The notes: a model not told the origin generated them from the letters alone. DNA of 64,000 nucleotides from Nostoc sp. B(2019) (GCF_010091925.1 NZ_WVID01000001.1:248001-312000), one strand, 5' to 3'; numbered from the stretch's first letter, positions 16,763 through 26,321 are shown. Translations and numbers: made by a program.

Positions 16763-18676
16763 ATGTTTCTCGCCTCTTCTGCTAAACCTATTGATAGCAA
16801 ACTCAAGAATTTCGTGGACGAAATTGAAGCGCAAAATCATAGTCTATCGGTTTTAGCAGCGCGTCAATTACGCTATAGTTTGTATCAGAGCCTTCTAGAA
16901 GTAACTATCAAAGAACCTCGCGAATTTAACGTATTAGAAGAATTTATTATTCGTGCAGGTATTGAATTTGATCCTCCTCCAACAGAAGATGAATTAGCAT
17001 CTATACTTGGTCTTGATCCTGTATTTGTCCGCAGTACTACTGCAACTCTTCAGACGTTACAAACTCTATCACTAACATCGCCAATTACAGTCACTCCTGA
17101 AGGACGTTTATTTTATGAGAAAGGGTCTGTCCCACAGCCTCCATACTCCGTACAGATTTATATCATTTCAGATCCTTTAACTGGAAAACTTACTTTTCAA
17201 TCTGAAGCTTTAAACGAGGAACTAGTAAAACTGCCTGATTTAACAAATTTTGTAAATATTGATAATACAATTATTGATGTTTCTTCTTTGCCTATTGAGG
17301 AAATTCAACAAAATATTCAGGCTTCAGATTTAGCACTTCATGTGCCACAAGACGGGAAAATAGTTGTTTCTTGTAAAGCAATATCTGTAACTAAAAAAGT
17401 TGTAACAACTATATCTATTTTCGTTATATTCGATGTACTTGAAGATAAGTTAAGTGTCCAAATAAGAAATGGCAAGCAAATTTTAGAGGCTGAAACAAAC
17501 CGGCTGGAAGTCCTACTATCCGAAGGTAAAATATCCTTGCAGGCGTTGTGTGAATTATCAGACGAAACCATCAATTCTGAGCGGAAGTTGATTCTTAATC
17601 ATAAAAATGCAGAAATTGAAGCTAGAGTCGAAAAAATTCGCCAGAAGGCGTTAGAAACCGCTATACATACTAACAGAAAACAAAATGATTCCACTGTAGC
17701 AAAAACAGCTATACAGCTACGTGATGGACAAATTCCTCAAGCTTTTTCAGAAGTTTTAAATTTGGCAAAACATCAAGTTATCATCTATTCACCTTGGGTT
17801 AGTAAGGTAACTATAAATGACGAATTCCTAAATTTATTACAAAATTTGGCTAATCGCGGAGTTTGGATGTTGATTGGACATGGAATTACGCGACAACAAG
17901 AAGATGAAGATAAATCAATACTATTAGAAGTAGAGGAAAAACTTCGAGCAATAAAAACACCTGATGGATTGCCGTCTGTACAAGTTTTTTGGTTAGGAGA
18001 TTCCCACGTCAAAGAAGTAATAGTTGATCAGGAAATTCATCTTTGCGGATCTCATAACTGGCTTTCCTATCGCGGTGACTATTTACCACGAGGCGAGTCA
18101 GTCTATAAAGTCACAATTCCCCATCAAGTTCAAGAAGCTTATGAATTTCTTGCTAATCGCTTCCAAAACCATGCTCAAAAATTATGGAAAAATGCTCTAG
18201 AAAACCGCGATTCTCTACTAGCTGTAGAACCTTTGTGTGTGTGGGGTGCGCTTGGTATGGAAGACGTCGCACTCAAAGAGATAGAAGAAAACAACTGGCT
18301 GGAACTTTTACCAATGTGGTTGAATGTGGTTCTTCAAAGTCTAAGAGCGAAAAATGTATTAGATTTAGTAATTTATAAAAAAGCACTTTTGTTGCTGAGT
18401 CAGGTTTCAGGTGAAGAAGCTTTTATTGAGTTATTGCGACAAGGATGGCGTCAAGTTATAGGCGCGATCGCAACTAACAATCCTGAAACTGCTTTAAACT
18501 TACTCACCAATGAAGTATGGTTGCAATTTTTACGTCTCAATATTACCCAAACAAGTGATTCACCTACTAATTTCATATCGCAATATGTAGAGCAGCAGCA
18601 AGAAAAGGAGACGAAGCTAGTAAAGGTAAAGGGAGAACAAATAAATAAGAAAACCAAGAAAAAAGTAAATAGCTAA
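16763..18676 (+). CDS. PLD-family (HKD) protein, probable partner of the SF1 helicase
   Basis: 637 residues starting at the ATG at 16763 (MFLASSAKPID). The frame is open from 16706 but that extension is unconserved-looking and would destroy the match to copy 1. A phospholipase D catalytic motif is seen at H415-x-K417-x4-D422, followed by GSHNW (429-433), as in HKD nucleases. Only one HKD motif is present, so it would act as a dimer. The N-terminal 330 residues are unrecognised, and the C-terminus ends in a lysine-rich tail. No signal peptide or membrane segment is evident. A helicase plus a PLD nuclease recalls the Mokosh anti-phage system. Confidence 0.8.
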   Translation: MFLASSAKPIDSKLKNFVDEIEAQNHSLSVLAARQLRYSLYQSLLEVTIKEPREFNVLEEFIIRAGIEFDPPPTEDELASILGLDPVFVRSTTATLQTLQTLSLTSPITVTPEGRLFYEKGSVPQPPYSVQIYIISDPLTGKLTFQSEALNEELVKLPDLTNFVNIDNTIIDVSSLPIEEIQQNIQASDLALHVPQDGKIVVSCKAISVTKKVVTTISIFVIFDVLEDKLSVQIRNGKQILEAETNRLEVLLSEGKISLQALCELSDETINSERKLILNHKNAEIEARVEKIRQKALETAIHTNRKQNDSTVAKTAIQLRDGQIPQAFSEVLNLAKHQVIIYSPWVSKVTINDEFLNLLQNLANRGVWMLIGHGITRQQEDEDKSILLEVEEKLRAIKTPDGLPSVQVFWLGDSHVKEVIVDQEIHLCGSHNWLSYRGDYLPRGESVYKVTIPHQVQEAYEFLANRFQNHAQKLWKNALENRDSLLAVEPLCVWGALGMEDVALKEIEENNWLELLPMWLNVVLQSLRAKNVLDLVIYKKALLLLSQVSGEEAFIELLRQGWRQVIGAIATNNPETALNLLTNEVWLQFLRLNITQTSDSPTNFISQYVEQQQEKETKLVKVKGEQINKKTKKKVNS

Positions 18677-18901
18677 ATCAATTCTGCATTTTAGTACATA
18701 ATCAAGAATTATAGAGCATAGATTATAGAGTGGATTTTTTCTCCTATCAAGATTCATCATTCCCCGGAGATAAAATAAAAACTATCTTTCTAACTTTTTG
18801 CTTAACTGAATTTTAACTTTCTTATTCACTTAGATATATATGCAGAGATTCGTTTAATTTGATACAATTTATAAGCTGGGAGAGCCAAGGAGTAATTTAA
18901 A

Positions 18902-20041
18902 GTGGTCTTATCGAAAGGCTTTGAGATTGAGATGTACACTGGCACACCTCAAGGTGAAATCGTTGGTCTCTCCGACAAAATTGTCGCAGATTTGGATGGA
19001 TTTGTGCGTGAGCCAGATAGCCGCAACGTAGAATACATAACTCAACCATCTCATAATTATGAGAACTTGTTGTGTGCCTTGCTGCGTCCTCGGCGGGAAT
19101 TGCGAAATTACCTCAACCGCTTGGGCGATTACACCCTGATACCAGGGAGTACCTTATCTTTAGGTGGTAGCGATCGCTTTCTTCGTTCCGATCCAACTAA
19201 TCCCTATCACGACTACATTGAGAAAACCTACAATACGAAAGTAGTCACCGCTAGCGTACATATCAATATAGGCATCAGTGACCCGGAAGTATTAATGCGG
19301 GCGTGTCGCGTGATCCGCACAGAAGCACCCCTATTTCTCGCCCTCAGCGCCTCATCTCCCTTCCTAGATGGCAAAGCTACTGGCTATCACTCCACCCGTT
19401 GGGGCGTCTTCCCGCAAACACCCACCCACGTACCGTTATTTGCTAGCCACGCCGATCATATTCAGTGGGTAGAAAATCAACTGGCTCTCGGTACAATGCA
19501 AAACGTGCGGCATCTGTGGACATCGGTGCGACCAAATGGCGATCGCCGTCCATACAATCTCAATCGCTTAGAACTGCGGATTTGCGATTTAGTCACAGAT
19601 CCAATTGCCCTGCTGGCGATTTGTGCCTTATTAGAAGCGCGTTTATTACAAATAATCGAAAATCCCAACATCGACCCGTTAACCCAAAGTACCTTCTCTC
19701 CCGAAGAACTGATTACCCTAGCTGCTAACAACGAAGCTGCTGCTGCTATAGCTAGTCTTGATGCCCATCTCACACATTGGCAAGATGGTAGAAGCATTCT
19801 AGCTAGAGATTGGATTGCTGAAATCTACCAGGACGTTTGGGCGATCGCTAAACAAAATGGCTTTAGCTGTTTCCTTTCCCCCATAAACAAAATCCTCCGC
19901 GAAGGTAATGAAGCCCAACAGTGGTTGCAGTTACATGGAGTTGGTTTTGACACCCAGTGCGTCATCACTCAGGCTATTGTTGCCACCCAAGAACGCGAAA
20001 TCGAACTCGAAAACAAATTGTGTTCGTCCTTGATGGCTTAA
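18902..20041 (+). CDS. gshA: Glutamate-cysteine ligase, cyanobacterial type
   Basis: Catalyses the first step of glutathione synthesis, joining glutamate and cysteine with ATP, in the cytoplasm. The 379 residues match the cyanobacterial GCS2-like family: GFEIEMYTGTPQGEI at the N-terminus, EYITQPSHNYE, ASVHINIGISDPEV (substrate pocket) and LNRLELRICDLVTDP. The start codon is GTG at 18902, supported by AAGGAG about 9 bases upstream. It has its own upstream region of 225 bases, so it is probably monocistronic. Glutathione from this enzyme would also feed the GST-type gene located 9 kb away, which is broken. Confidence 0.93.
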   Translation: MVLSKGFEIEMYTGTPQGEIVGLSDKIVADLDGFVREPDSRNVEYITQPSHNYENLLCALLRPRRELRNYLNRLGDYTLIPGSTLSLGGSDRFLRSDPTNPYHDYIEKTYNTKVVTASVHINIGISDPEVLMRACRVIRTEAPLFLALSASSPFLDGKATGYHSTRWGVFPQTPTHVPLFASHADHIQWVENQLALGTMQNVRHLWTSVRPNGDRRPYNLNRLELRICDLVTDPIALLAICALLEARLLQIIENPNIDPLTQSTFSPEELITLAANNEAAAAIASLDAHLTHWQDGRSILARDWIAEIYQDVWAIAKQNGFSCFLSPINKILREGNEAQQWLQLHGVGFDTQCVITQAIVATQEREIELENKLCSSLMA

Positions 20042-20299
20042 CATCTCTTGCCTTCTGACAAATGGTATATTTTCTTGGAGTTGCTGGTATTTCCTAAAGA
20101 TACTGGCAACTACATTATGTAATTGTTAATTAAATATATTCTCAGATAATGTTCTGGGATTATTTATGGTTTATTTTAAAAATCTAATCGATGGCGATCG
20201 CTTGCGAATTATTAACAAAACCTATATATCGCCTCTACCTTTTGGTAGATTTCACATTGACAATACATTATTTTATACAATAAGTAAGTTCCCCGAACA

Positions 20300-20761
20300 A
20301 TGCCTCAGGTAGTTTTAGTTAACCCGCAAATCCCTCCCAATACTGGTAATATTGCTCGTACTTGTGCCGCTACAGGTACGGAGTTACATCTGGTGGGCCC
20401 TTTGGGATTTGAAATTAGCGATCGCTACCTTAAAAGAGCTGGTTTGGATTACTGGCCATACGTCAAGCTGCACTATCATGAATCGCTAGAAGCCTTTAAG
20501 AGCATACATCAAGAGCGTGGAGGCAGATGGTTAGGTTTCACTGTTCGTGGAAGTTTTAATTATGTAAGCTTTGAGTTTCAAGCAGATGATTGGCTGCTGT
20601 TTGGTAGTGAAACCACAGGTTTACCACCAACCGTCCTCTCCGCAACTGACGCTAACCTATACATTCCCATGGCTCAACCAGGAGTTCGCAGCTTGAATCT
20701 GTCAGTAAGTGTAGCAATTGGTTTGTTTGAAGCCCGCCGCCAGTTAGGTTATTTACAATAA
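20300..20761 (+). CDS. trmL: tRNA (cytidine(34)-2'-O)-methyltransferase
   Basis: SpoU/TrmL-type SPOUT methyltransferase that 2'-O-methylates the wobble base of tRNA-Leu. 153 residues, the usual length for TrmL, which has only the catalytic domain. Motifs are NPQIPPNTGNIARTCAATG (motif 1), LLFGSETTGLP (motif 2) and IPMAQPGVRSLNLSVSVAIGLFEARRQ (motif 3), which together form the SAM-binding knot. It is a single-gene unit: 258 bases upstream and 803 downstream to the chosen next start. Confidence 0.94.
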   Translation: MPQVVLVNPQIPPNTGNIARTCAATGTELHLVGPLGFEISDRYLKRAGLDYWPYVKLHYHESLEAFKSIHQERGGRWLGFTVRGSFNYVSFEFQADDWLLFGSETTGLPPTVLSATDANLYIPMAQPGVRSLNLSVSVAIGLFEARRQLGYLQ

Positions 20762-21564
20762 TTTTTAGCGTTGGCAACGAATTTTTTAAGTATAAATACT
20801 TAAATATTGTCCAAACTTTACTGAATAAGTGAGTTTTGTCTGCGAACATCTCTTTTGTTACAGCAATAATCTTAGTTAATATACTTAAATTCAAATTTAT
20901 GGTCAAATTGTAGTAGAAGATACTTACGAATATGGGGAGGATATTATAAGAAATTTGTATATAAAATTCGGGGCAATACCAAATTTGAATGATAGATTTT
21001 GATGAATTTGAATCATCCCAAATTCAGGAACAAAACCGGGAAAACCCAGTCTTATGATGTATTTCAGCTATTTTTACTAGATGAACTTGGGAAATTAGCC
21101 CAAAAGTAGCTGGGAGTTCATACGGTTGTTTTTTAGGGAATAATCAACGTAAAGTCTCGTGTTGGGAAGACGGATTTGGTAGAAATATCTTGAAGATATC
21201 TACAGCAGAGGACAACGCTTTTCCAGAAGTCGCGGCAGTTTAATTCCTGGCAGCGACAGTGGACTTGACAAATGTGTGTTTGTTGAGTCACCGCAATTGA
21301 AGCAAGACAAGCGCGGACAACTGCAAAGAGCAAAACCAAATGTGTGAAGTGTGTGAGGAGTGGTTCGGACAAGTAAGCACAGCAACTTTAAAGTTTTGCT
21401 AATAAGTGTGAACTTGTCTAAATCAGAGAAGCAGGTTAATCTTGCTTAAGCATCTCTGGTGAATTGTGATCTTGATCTATCGTTCGTTGTGATCTAAATC
21501 ATTGACTAGTATCCAGCTGAAAAATCGAGATCAGTTAAGCGCTAGTGATCATAGGAGGTCGTCT
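20762..21564. other. Long gene-free region and leader of the LysM/M23 gene
   Basis: About 800 bases without a credible gene. It holds an imperfect hairpin around 21179-21203 (GTAGA-AATATC opposite GATATCTAC). I looked for a ydaO-type c-di-AMP riboswitch, which can precede cell-wall hydrolase genes, and did not find its conserved segments. A promoter for the downstream peptidase must lie here. Confidence 0.4.
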
Positions 21565-23904
21565 TTGAAACGAGCATTGAAAAAGAGAGTGAAGGCTGTG
21601 TTGAAAAATACCCCTAGTAGCGATGATGCCCCGGTAGAACAGCTAAATGTGATTAATCCAAAAGTTAACCGCCGGGTGCGGACAAAAGCTGCCATGATTG
21701 GCTTGGCAATCTCTATGGGAGCAACCAGCCTTTTGGTGACTCGACAAAGCGATCAAGCCCAAGCAGCTGCGCCTGTAGGTAGCCAAAAAGCAACCTCAAC
21801 AATTCCGGCTGCTCCTGACACTGAGGTGAAATTTGCTTCCACAAAGCTGGAGTACCGAGCCGTTTCATCAGCGAGCGTGCCTGAAAATCCTGTCATAGTG
21901 GAACCAACAGCAGTTTCACAAGTGCCTGGGCTTGAAGCTAAATGGCAAGTTGCGGCAAGTGGAATGTCTGTACAAGTTCCCGTATCAGAAGCACTTTCCC
22001 AAACAACTTATAAAAATTCCATCTACCAAAAGTCCCAAGTAGCACAGGGACTAAACAATACTTCAGCTAATACCGATTTTCAAACAGTCAATAAGCTATC
22101 TGAGACGACACAAAAATCCTCTAGCACTGACAGTATTACTGATGGTAGAAACACATCCCTGACTGCTCGACCACAAGCAATGGCGGCATCTAATGCAGCA
22201 AACGGGGAAATTAATGCACAACTTAAGGCACAGCAAGAGTTTGCACTAAATCGCTTACAAGAAAAATCGAACCGTTTAAGAAAGAGCCTGGCGGAGTTGC
22301 GGTCTGGGGAGAGCAAAAATTTATCACAAGCTGGTATTGAGTTGGCGCAGTCATCGACTGTAGTTGAAAAAACTGTATTAGCCCAATCAGAAACATCGGC
22401 TGATGCAAGCAAAGCCAGTCTGATATCCAGGTTAAAACAGAAGCAAGAGACGAATGCTTCAATCGATCAACTAACAACACCTGTACCAGCTACACCAACA
22501 GTTGTGGCATCAGCCTCAACTGCATACGAAGTTAAGCCTGGAGATACACTAGCAGCGATCGCCAACCATCACGGCACTTCAGTATCAGAACTAGTTAAGG
22601 TAAATAGTCTCAACAACCCCAACCAATTGCAAATCAGTCAAAAACTGATTATTCCCACTGCTCAAGTTGACACAACTGTATCGTTTAAGCCCAGTTTCAG
22701 AGAGTCCAGTAGCACTGCCAAACTAGCTACTCCCCCCGTGAACACAGCTGGCGTTAACTTAAATCTACCTGTTGCTTCACAACTACCAGTTATTGCCGAC
22801 AACAGCAGTATTCCCGTCCCTACACCGACAACAACTGCGAACAATCGGATTCAGGCAAATACTACCATCGCTCCAAAAACACCTTCTACCACCGCAACTT
22901 CTCGTGGCGTCGGTGGAGATATTCCGCAAACAGCTTTTGACGAAATACAACTGCCTAAAAAACCGGCTCAGAAGGTAGCAAGGGCAAAAAATGAACGTCT
23001 GCAAAGCTTACAAGCGGAAATCCAGAGATTACAAGAGAAATATCGCGCTCAACAGTCTGGAAACTTAGCTGTGCCAGCAGCTACCGAAACCAGTAACATT
23101 GCTGCGGTACAGATTCCGGTTTCTAGTGCTAATAATTTCAGTCCAGTATCTAACTTCGCTTCTCGACCAACTAATCTTGCGATACCGATTCCAGTTCCGA
23201 CACCCATTGGAACTACAAGCTATAGCACCCAACCTGTTAAGCCTCAATTCCGTGCTACTAGACCCACTAACGAACCAGTAAATCCAGAGTTCTTGCCCAA
23301 TCTACCGAATCTAGGGTCTGCTAGTCAGTGGACTCCCTCTCGCACTCCATCTAGCACGAAGATAGCAACGCCACCCGCTGGTGTAAACTCCTCTGATTCC
23401 CTAGGAAGAATGCGAGGAACTACTGTTTCTCCACAGCTACCGATACCGCCTTTGGCAGCAGTGGATCAATACCTACCCAGGTCAATTGACGAAACTATAC
23501 CCCCCCCATCTACTTCGTCTGTAGCTTTTACTTGGCCAGCGAAGGGTGTTCTTACTTCTGGCTATGGCTGGCGCTGGGGAAGAATGCACAAGGGAATTGA
23601 TATTGCTAACTCTACTGGTACACCGATTATTGCCTCAGCTGAGGGTACAGTAGAAAAAGCTGGCTGGAACAGCGGTGGTTACGGCAAACTCGTCGAAATT
23701 CGCCATCCTGACGGTAGCATGACTCGCTATGCTCATAACAGCAAGATTCTGGTACAACCTGGTCAGCAGGTAAGCCAAGGATCAACAATTGCTTTAATGG
23801 GTTCCACTGGTCATAGCACTGGCCCACACAGCCATTTTGAAATTCATGCATCAGGCAAGGGCGCAGTTAACCCAATAGCCATGCTGCCCCAAGAACGTCT
23901 GTAA
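21565..23904 (+). CDS. LysM-domain M23 family peptidoglycan endopeptidase
   Basis: About 779 residues. A positively charged N-terminus precedes one hydrophobic segment (AAMIGLAISMGATSLLV), consistent with a signal anchor or uncleaved signal. A LysM domain follows (YEVKPGDTLAAIANHHGTS...LQISQKLIIP), then a long Ser/Thr/Pro/Ala-rich linker, then a C-terminal Peptidase_M23 domain: GYGWRWGRMHKGIDIANSTG (HxxxD), YGKLVEIRHPDG, YAHNSKILVQPGQQV and HSTGPHSHFEIH (HxH). It would cut peptide cross-links of cell-wall peptidoglycan. I choose the TTG at 21565 because a strong AGGAGG lies at 21553-21558. The alternative is TTG at 21502. Confidence 0.9.
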   Translation: MKRALKKRVKAVLKNTPSSDDAPVEQLNVINPKVNRRVRTKAAMIGLAISMGATSLLVTRQSDQAQAAAPVGSQKATSTIPAAPDTEVKFASTKLEYRAVSSASVPENPVIVEPTAVSQVPGLEAKWQVAASGMSVQVPVSEALSQTTYKNSIYQKSQVAQGLNNTSANTDFQTVNKLSETTQKSSSTDSITDGRNTSLTARPQAMAASNAANGEINAQLKAQQEFALNRLQEKSNRLRKSLAELRSGESKNLSQAGIELAQSSTVVEKTVLAQSETSADASKASLISRLKQKQETNASIDQLTTPVPATPTVVASASTAYEVKPGDTLAAIANHHGTSVSELVKVNSLNNPNQLQISQKLIIPTAQVDTTVSFKPSFRESSSTAKLATPPVNTAGVNLNLPVASQLPVIADNSSIPVPTPTTTANNRIQANTTIAPKTPSTTATSRGVGGDIPQTAFDEIQLPKKPAQKVARAKNERLQSLQAEIQRLQEKYRAQQSGNLAVPAATETSNIAAVQIPVSSANNFSPVSNFASRPTNLAIPIPVPTPIGTTSYSTQPVKPQFRATRPTNEPVNPEFLPNLPNLGSASQWTPSRTPSSTKIATPPAGVNSSDSLGRMRGTTVSPQLPIPPLAAVDQYLPRSIDETIPPPSTSSVAFTWPAKGVLTSGYGWRWGRMHKGIDIANSTGTPIIASAEGTVEKAGWNSGGYGKLVEIRHPDGSMTRYAHNSKILVQPGQQVSQGSTIALMGSTGHSTGPHSHFEIHASGKGAVNPIAMLPQERL

Positions 23905-23942
23905 TTCTTGGTTGTCTCTATCGAAAAAATTGCTTTGTTTGT

Positions 23943-23965
23943 TGAGGGAGGTAAACTCTCCCTCA
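23943..23965 (+). terminator. Probable terminator after the M23 peptidase gene
   Basis: Stem TGAGGGAG (23943-23950), loop of 7, stem CTCCCTCA (23958-23965), 38 bases past the stop codon. The T-tract is short, so Rho-independent function is likely but not certain. Confidence 0.55.
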
Positions 23966-24079
23966 TTTGCTGTCTATTATCTCAACACCAAGAGACTTAG
24001 CAGTAGAAAAATTAATCGCAAAACAAGCTAGCCTTAAGCAAATTTGTATGCTAAGCTAGATAACGATGTAAATAAATAT

Positions 24080-24153
24080 GGCTCAGTAGCTCAGTTGGTT
24101 AGAGCACGGGACTCATAAGCCTGGGGTCGTTGGTTCAAATCCGACCTGAGCCA
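24080..24153 (+). tRNA. tRNA-Met (CAU), elongator type
   Basis: 74 bases. Acceptor stem GGCTCAG pairs with CTGAGCC. The D-arm has AGCTCAGTTGGTTAGAGC, the anticodon loop is CTCATAA with anticodon CAT, and the T-arm has GGTTCAAATCC. The CCA is not encoded. The acceptor does not begin with the C1-A72 mismatch of an initiator tRNA, so it is elongator Met. A tRNA-Ile with a lysidine-modified CAT anticodon is the less likely alternative. Confidence 0.93.
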
Positions 24154-24173
24154 TTTAAAAGTTATGAGTAGTG

Positions 24174-24196
24174 AGTGCTGAGCGATACTCAGCACT
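24174..24196. terminator. Hairpin terminator between tRNA-Met and debranching enzyme gene
   Basis: A perfect 9-bp stem AGTGCTGAG / CTCAGCACT with a 5-base loop is followed by ATTTTAT on the plus strand. It lies just past the tRNA and overlaps the stop codon of the convergent debranching enzyme gene. The stem sequence is the same GTGCTGAGT unit that forms tandem repeats near 30.3 kb. Confidence 0.6.
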
Positions 24197-26306
24197 ATTT
24201 TATGTGGCGGATTACTTCAGCAACCGACCAAGCTTGAGCGATCGCACCTCTGGGTGTATGAGGTGGATCACCATCAAAAATTTCAGAAATAGAGCCAAGA
24301 CAAGCACCAGATAGGAAATGATTCAGCAGGGGTTGCCAATCAAAAGGTAATGGTTGATTTGGGTAAAACCGCTGCCAGGCACGAATATAGGGGCCAATTA
24401 GCCAACTCCAAACAGTACCTTGGTGGTAGGCGCGATCGCGATCGTGGGGGCCGCCTGAGTATTTCCCTATGTATTCTGGATCGCCTGGGTCAAGGCTGCG
24501 AAGACCATAGGGAGTAAGCAAGCTGGTGGTTGCTAAATCCAATATCTGACACCCTTGCTGTGGAGAAAATCCACAATGGTGCAGCGATAGTGCCAAAACG
24601 GCATTGGGACGAATTTGAAAATTTCGGCGATCGTCCGGTTCGATAGTATCGTACAAATAGCCTAGCTGAGGATTCCAGAACTTTTGTAGAGAGAGTTTCA
24701 CTTGTTGTGCTTGCTGGGCATAACGCTGCGCTTGCTTAGCCAGACGTGCTGGTTCGCCAAACTGAAGCTGGCTCAGGCGTTCTGCCCACTGACTAACCCA
24801 ACATAAAGCGGAGTACCATAGCGCGTTGATTTCTACAGGCTTACCGCGACGCGGTGTAACAGGCTCCGCCCCAATCACCACATCCATCCAGGTAAGGGCT
24901 ACACCACGAGCATCCCAACCAACCAGCCCATCAGTGGCATCAGCCTGGATATTGTAGCGCGTGCCACCGACAAAGGCTTTGTGGATTTGCTGCACTATAG
25001 GGAATTGCTCTGCTAGAAATTGCCAGTCTTGGGTAGCTTCTAAATAAAGTCCTAAAGTTTCAATCCACCACAGCGCTGCATCAATACTGTTATAAAACGG
25101 TTCGCCATCGACATCGGGAAATGCATTGGGAATTAGACCGTGGCGACAGTAATGCCCAAAAGTTCGCAATAGTCCTTTTGCTAGATCAAAGCGCTGCGGA
25201 ACTAGCGTCAACCCAGGTAAAGCAATCAAGGTATCACGCCCCCAATCATTAAACCAGTGATAACCAGCAATGATCGTGGGGCCAGCAATTGAAGCTCGAT
25301 AGACGATAAATTGATCGCCTGCTTTAAGTAGTTGTTGCCAGATTGGGGAGTGGAGGAGTGGAGGAGTAATTTTTAATTGTTCTTTTCCCTCCTCTTTGTT
25401 TCCCCCCCTCTCCCCCTCTTCTTGCTCCTCCCATCCAAAAATCTGAGAGAGTCGTTCTTGCTCTGCTTCTACTGCTTCTGCAAAGGTTTCGGGGGTAAGG
25501 ATACCTGACAGTGGGTCGGGAAAACCTACCTGTGCTTCTAGAGTTACTGTATCTCCCGGCTGGAGAGTGACTGTTAAATAACCAGGGCTGTAGAGGTCTT
25601 CGCGATCGCTTAATCCCCGTTGCGTCTCTTCTGGTAATCCATAATTCCAATACCAAACTGCATCTGGTTGATAGTTTCCTTGTGTCCAGCGCAAGTGCCA
25701 AGTTGTGCCGAAGTGCCCAGAATTTATCGCTTGTAGACAGACTTGTTTTTGCCCCAGTAATTGCGAGAATTGTAATTCTGGACTGTCAGTTTGCTGGCGG
25801 TGAAAGTCGCGATCGGCTATTAGCAGTCGCAGCCGTAAAATCGCCGCGTCAATACCCTCATAGCGATACTGAATCAAAATCCGGTGGCAAAATTGGGGAT
25901 GGGTATTGGGTAATTGGAAAGAATTTTCCCACTCCCTAGTCCCTACTCCCCAATCCCTAATCCCCACCAATCCGTAGGGCATTACCAATTGTCTAGTTAG
26001 CTGCCAATTATCCTTGCCCCAAATCCATTTTGGAACTGGGTTAATATCAAAACAGCGTAGCAGTTCATAGCCTGTCGGCTCAATCTGACGATTGCCCCAA
26101 AAATTTGTCCCCAGAGCCACAACGTCCCCTAATACTTCCAAGCTAGCTTCTAAGTGCGAAATTAGCAGAGTACGCCCAGAAGGTGGGTTTGTAGCGGCAA
26201 ATAGCCAACCGTGATAAGTACGCGTACGGACATCAGAAACAGTACCACTGGCAAAACTTCCTAAGCCATTGGTAAGCAACCATTCTCTTGTATCTAAATC
26301 AGCCAT
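24195..26306 (-). CDS. Glycogen debranching enzyme (amylo-alpha-1,6-glucosidase type)
   Basis: 703 residues. The N-terminal GDE domain opens with REWLLTNGLGSFASGTVSDVR; the C-terminal (alpha/alpha)6 catalytic domain shows YHWFNDWGRDTLIALPGL, FPDVDGEPFYNSIDAALWW and PHDRDRAYHQGTVWSWLIGPY, with the conserved Asp/Glu residues of the family. It would remove alpha-1,6 branches from glycogen in the cytoplasm. Two in-frame low-complexity stretches stand out: residues about 111-128 (GIRDWGVGTREWENSFQL) and about 289-322 (EEQEEGERGGNKEEGKEQ), the first derived from a typical intergenic repeat. Start ATG 26306 matches the family N-terminus. Confidence 0.9.
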   Translation of the reverse strand: MADLDTREWLLTNGLGSFASGTVSDVRTRTYHGWLFAATNPPSGRTLLISHLEASLEVLGDVVALGTNFWGNRQIEPTGYELLRCFDINPVPKWIWGKDNWQLTRQLVMPYGLVGIRDWGVGTREWENSFQLPNTHPQFCHRILIQYRYEGIDAAILRLRLLIADRDFHRQQTDSPELQFSQLLGQKQVCLQAINSGHFGTTWHLRWTQGNYQPDAVWYWNYGLPEETQRGLSDREDLYSPGYLTVTLQPGDTVTLEAQVGFPDPLSGILTPETFAEAVEAEQERLSQIFGWEEQEEGERGGNKEEGKEQLKITPPLLHSPIWQQLLKAGDQFIVYRASIAGPTIIAGYHWFNDWGRDTLIALPGLTLVPQRFDLAKGLLRTFGHYCRHGLIPNAFPDVDGEPFYNSIDAALWWIETLGLYLEATQDWQFLAEQFPIVQQIHKAFVGGTRYNIQADATDGLVGWDARGVALTWMDVVIGAEPVTPRRGKPVEINALWYSALCWVSQWAERLSQLQFGEPARLAKQAQRYAQQAQQVKLSLQKFWNPQLGYLYDTIEPDDRRNFQIRPNAVLALSLHHCGFSPQQGCQILDLATTSLLTPYGLRSLDPGDPEYIGKYSGGPHDRDRAYHQGTVWSWLIGPYIRAWQRFYPNQPLPFDWQPLLNHFLSGACLGSISEIFDGDPPHTPRGAIAQAWSVAEVIRHIK
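25924..25974. repeat. Low-complexity repeat inserted in-frame in the debranching enzyme gene
   Basis: On the coding strand the segment reads as purine-rich units such as GGGATTAGGGATTGGGGA followed by GTAGGGACTAGGGAGTGGG. The same unit type occurs intergenically at 57518-57550, after the gene ending at 57516. In the protein it encodes GIRDWGVGTREWE. It keeps the frame open. Confidence 0.65.
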
Positions 26307-26321
26307 TTGCTACTCAGAATC

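Noticed and set aside
20762-21564. c-di-AMP (ydaO) riboswitch ahead of the LysM/M23 gene
   Set aside because: The context is suggestive but I could not find the conserved segments of the aptamer.
24080-24153. tRNA-Ile with modified CAU anticodon
   Set aside because: Acceptor and D-arm sequences fit elongator tRNA-Met better, though anticodon alone cannot separate them.
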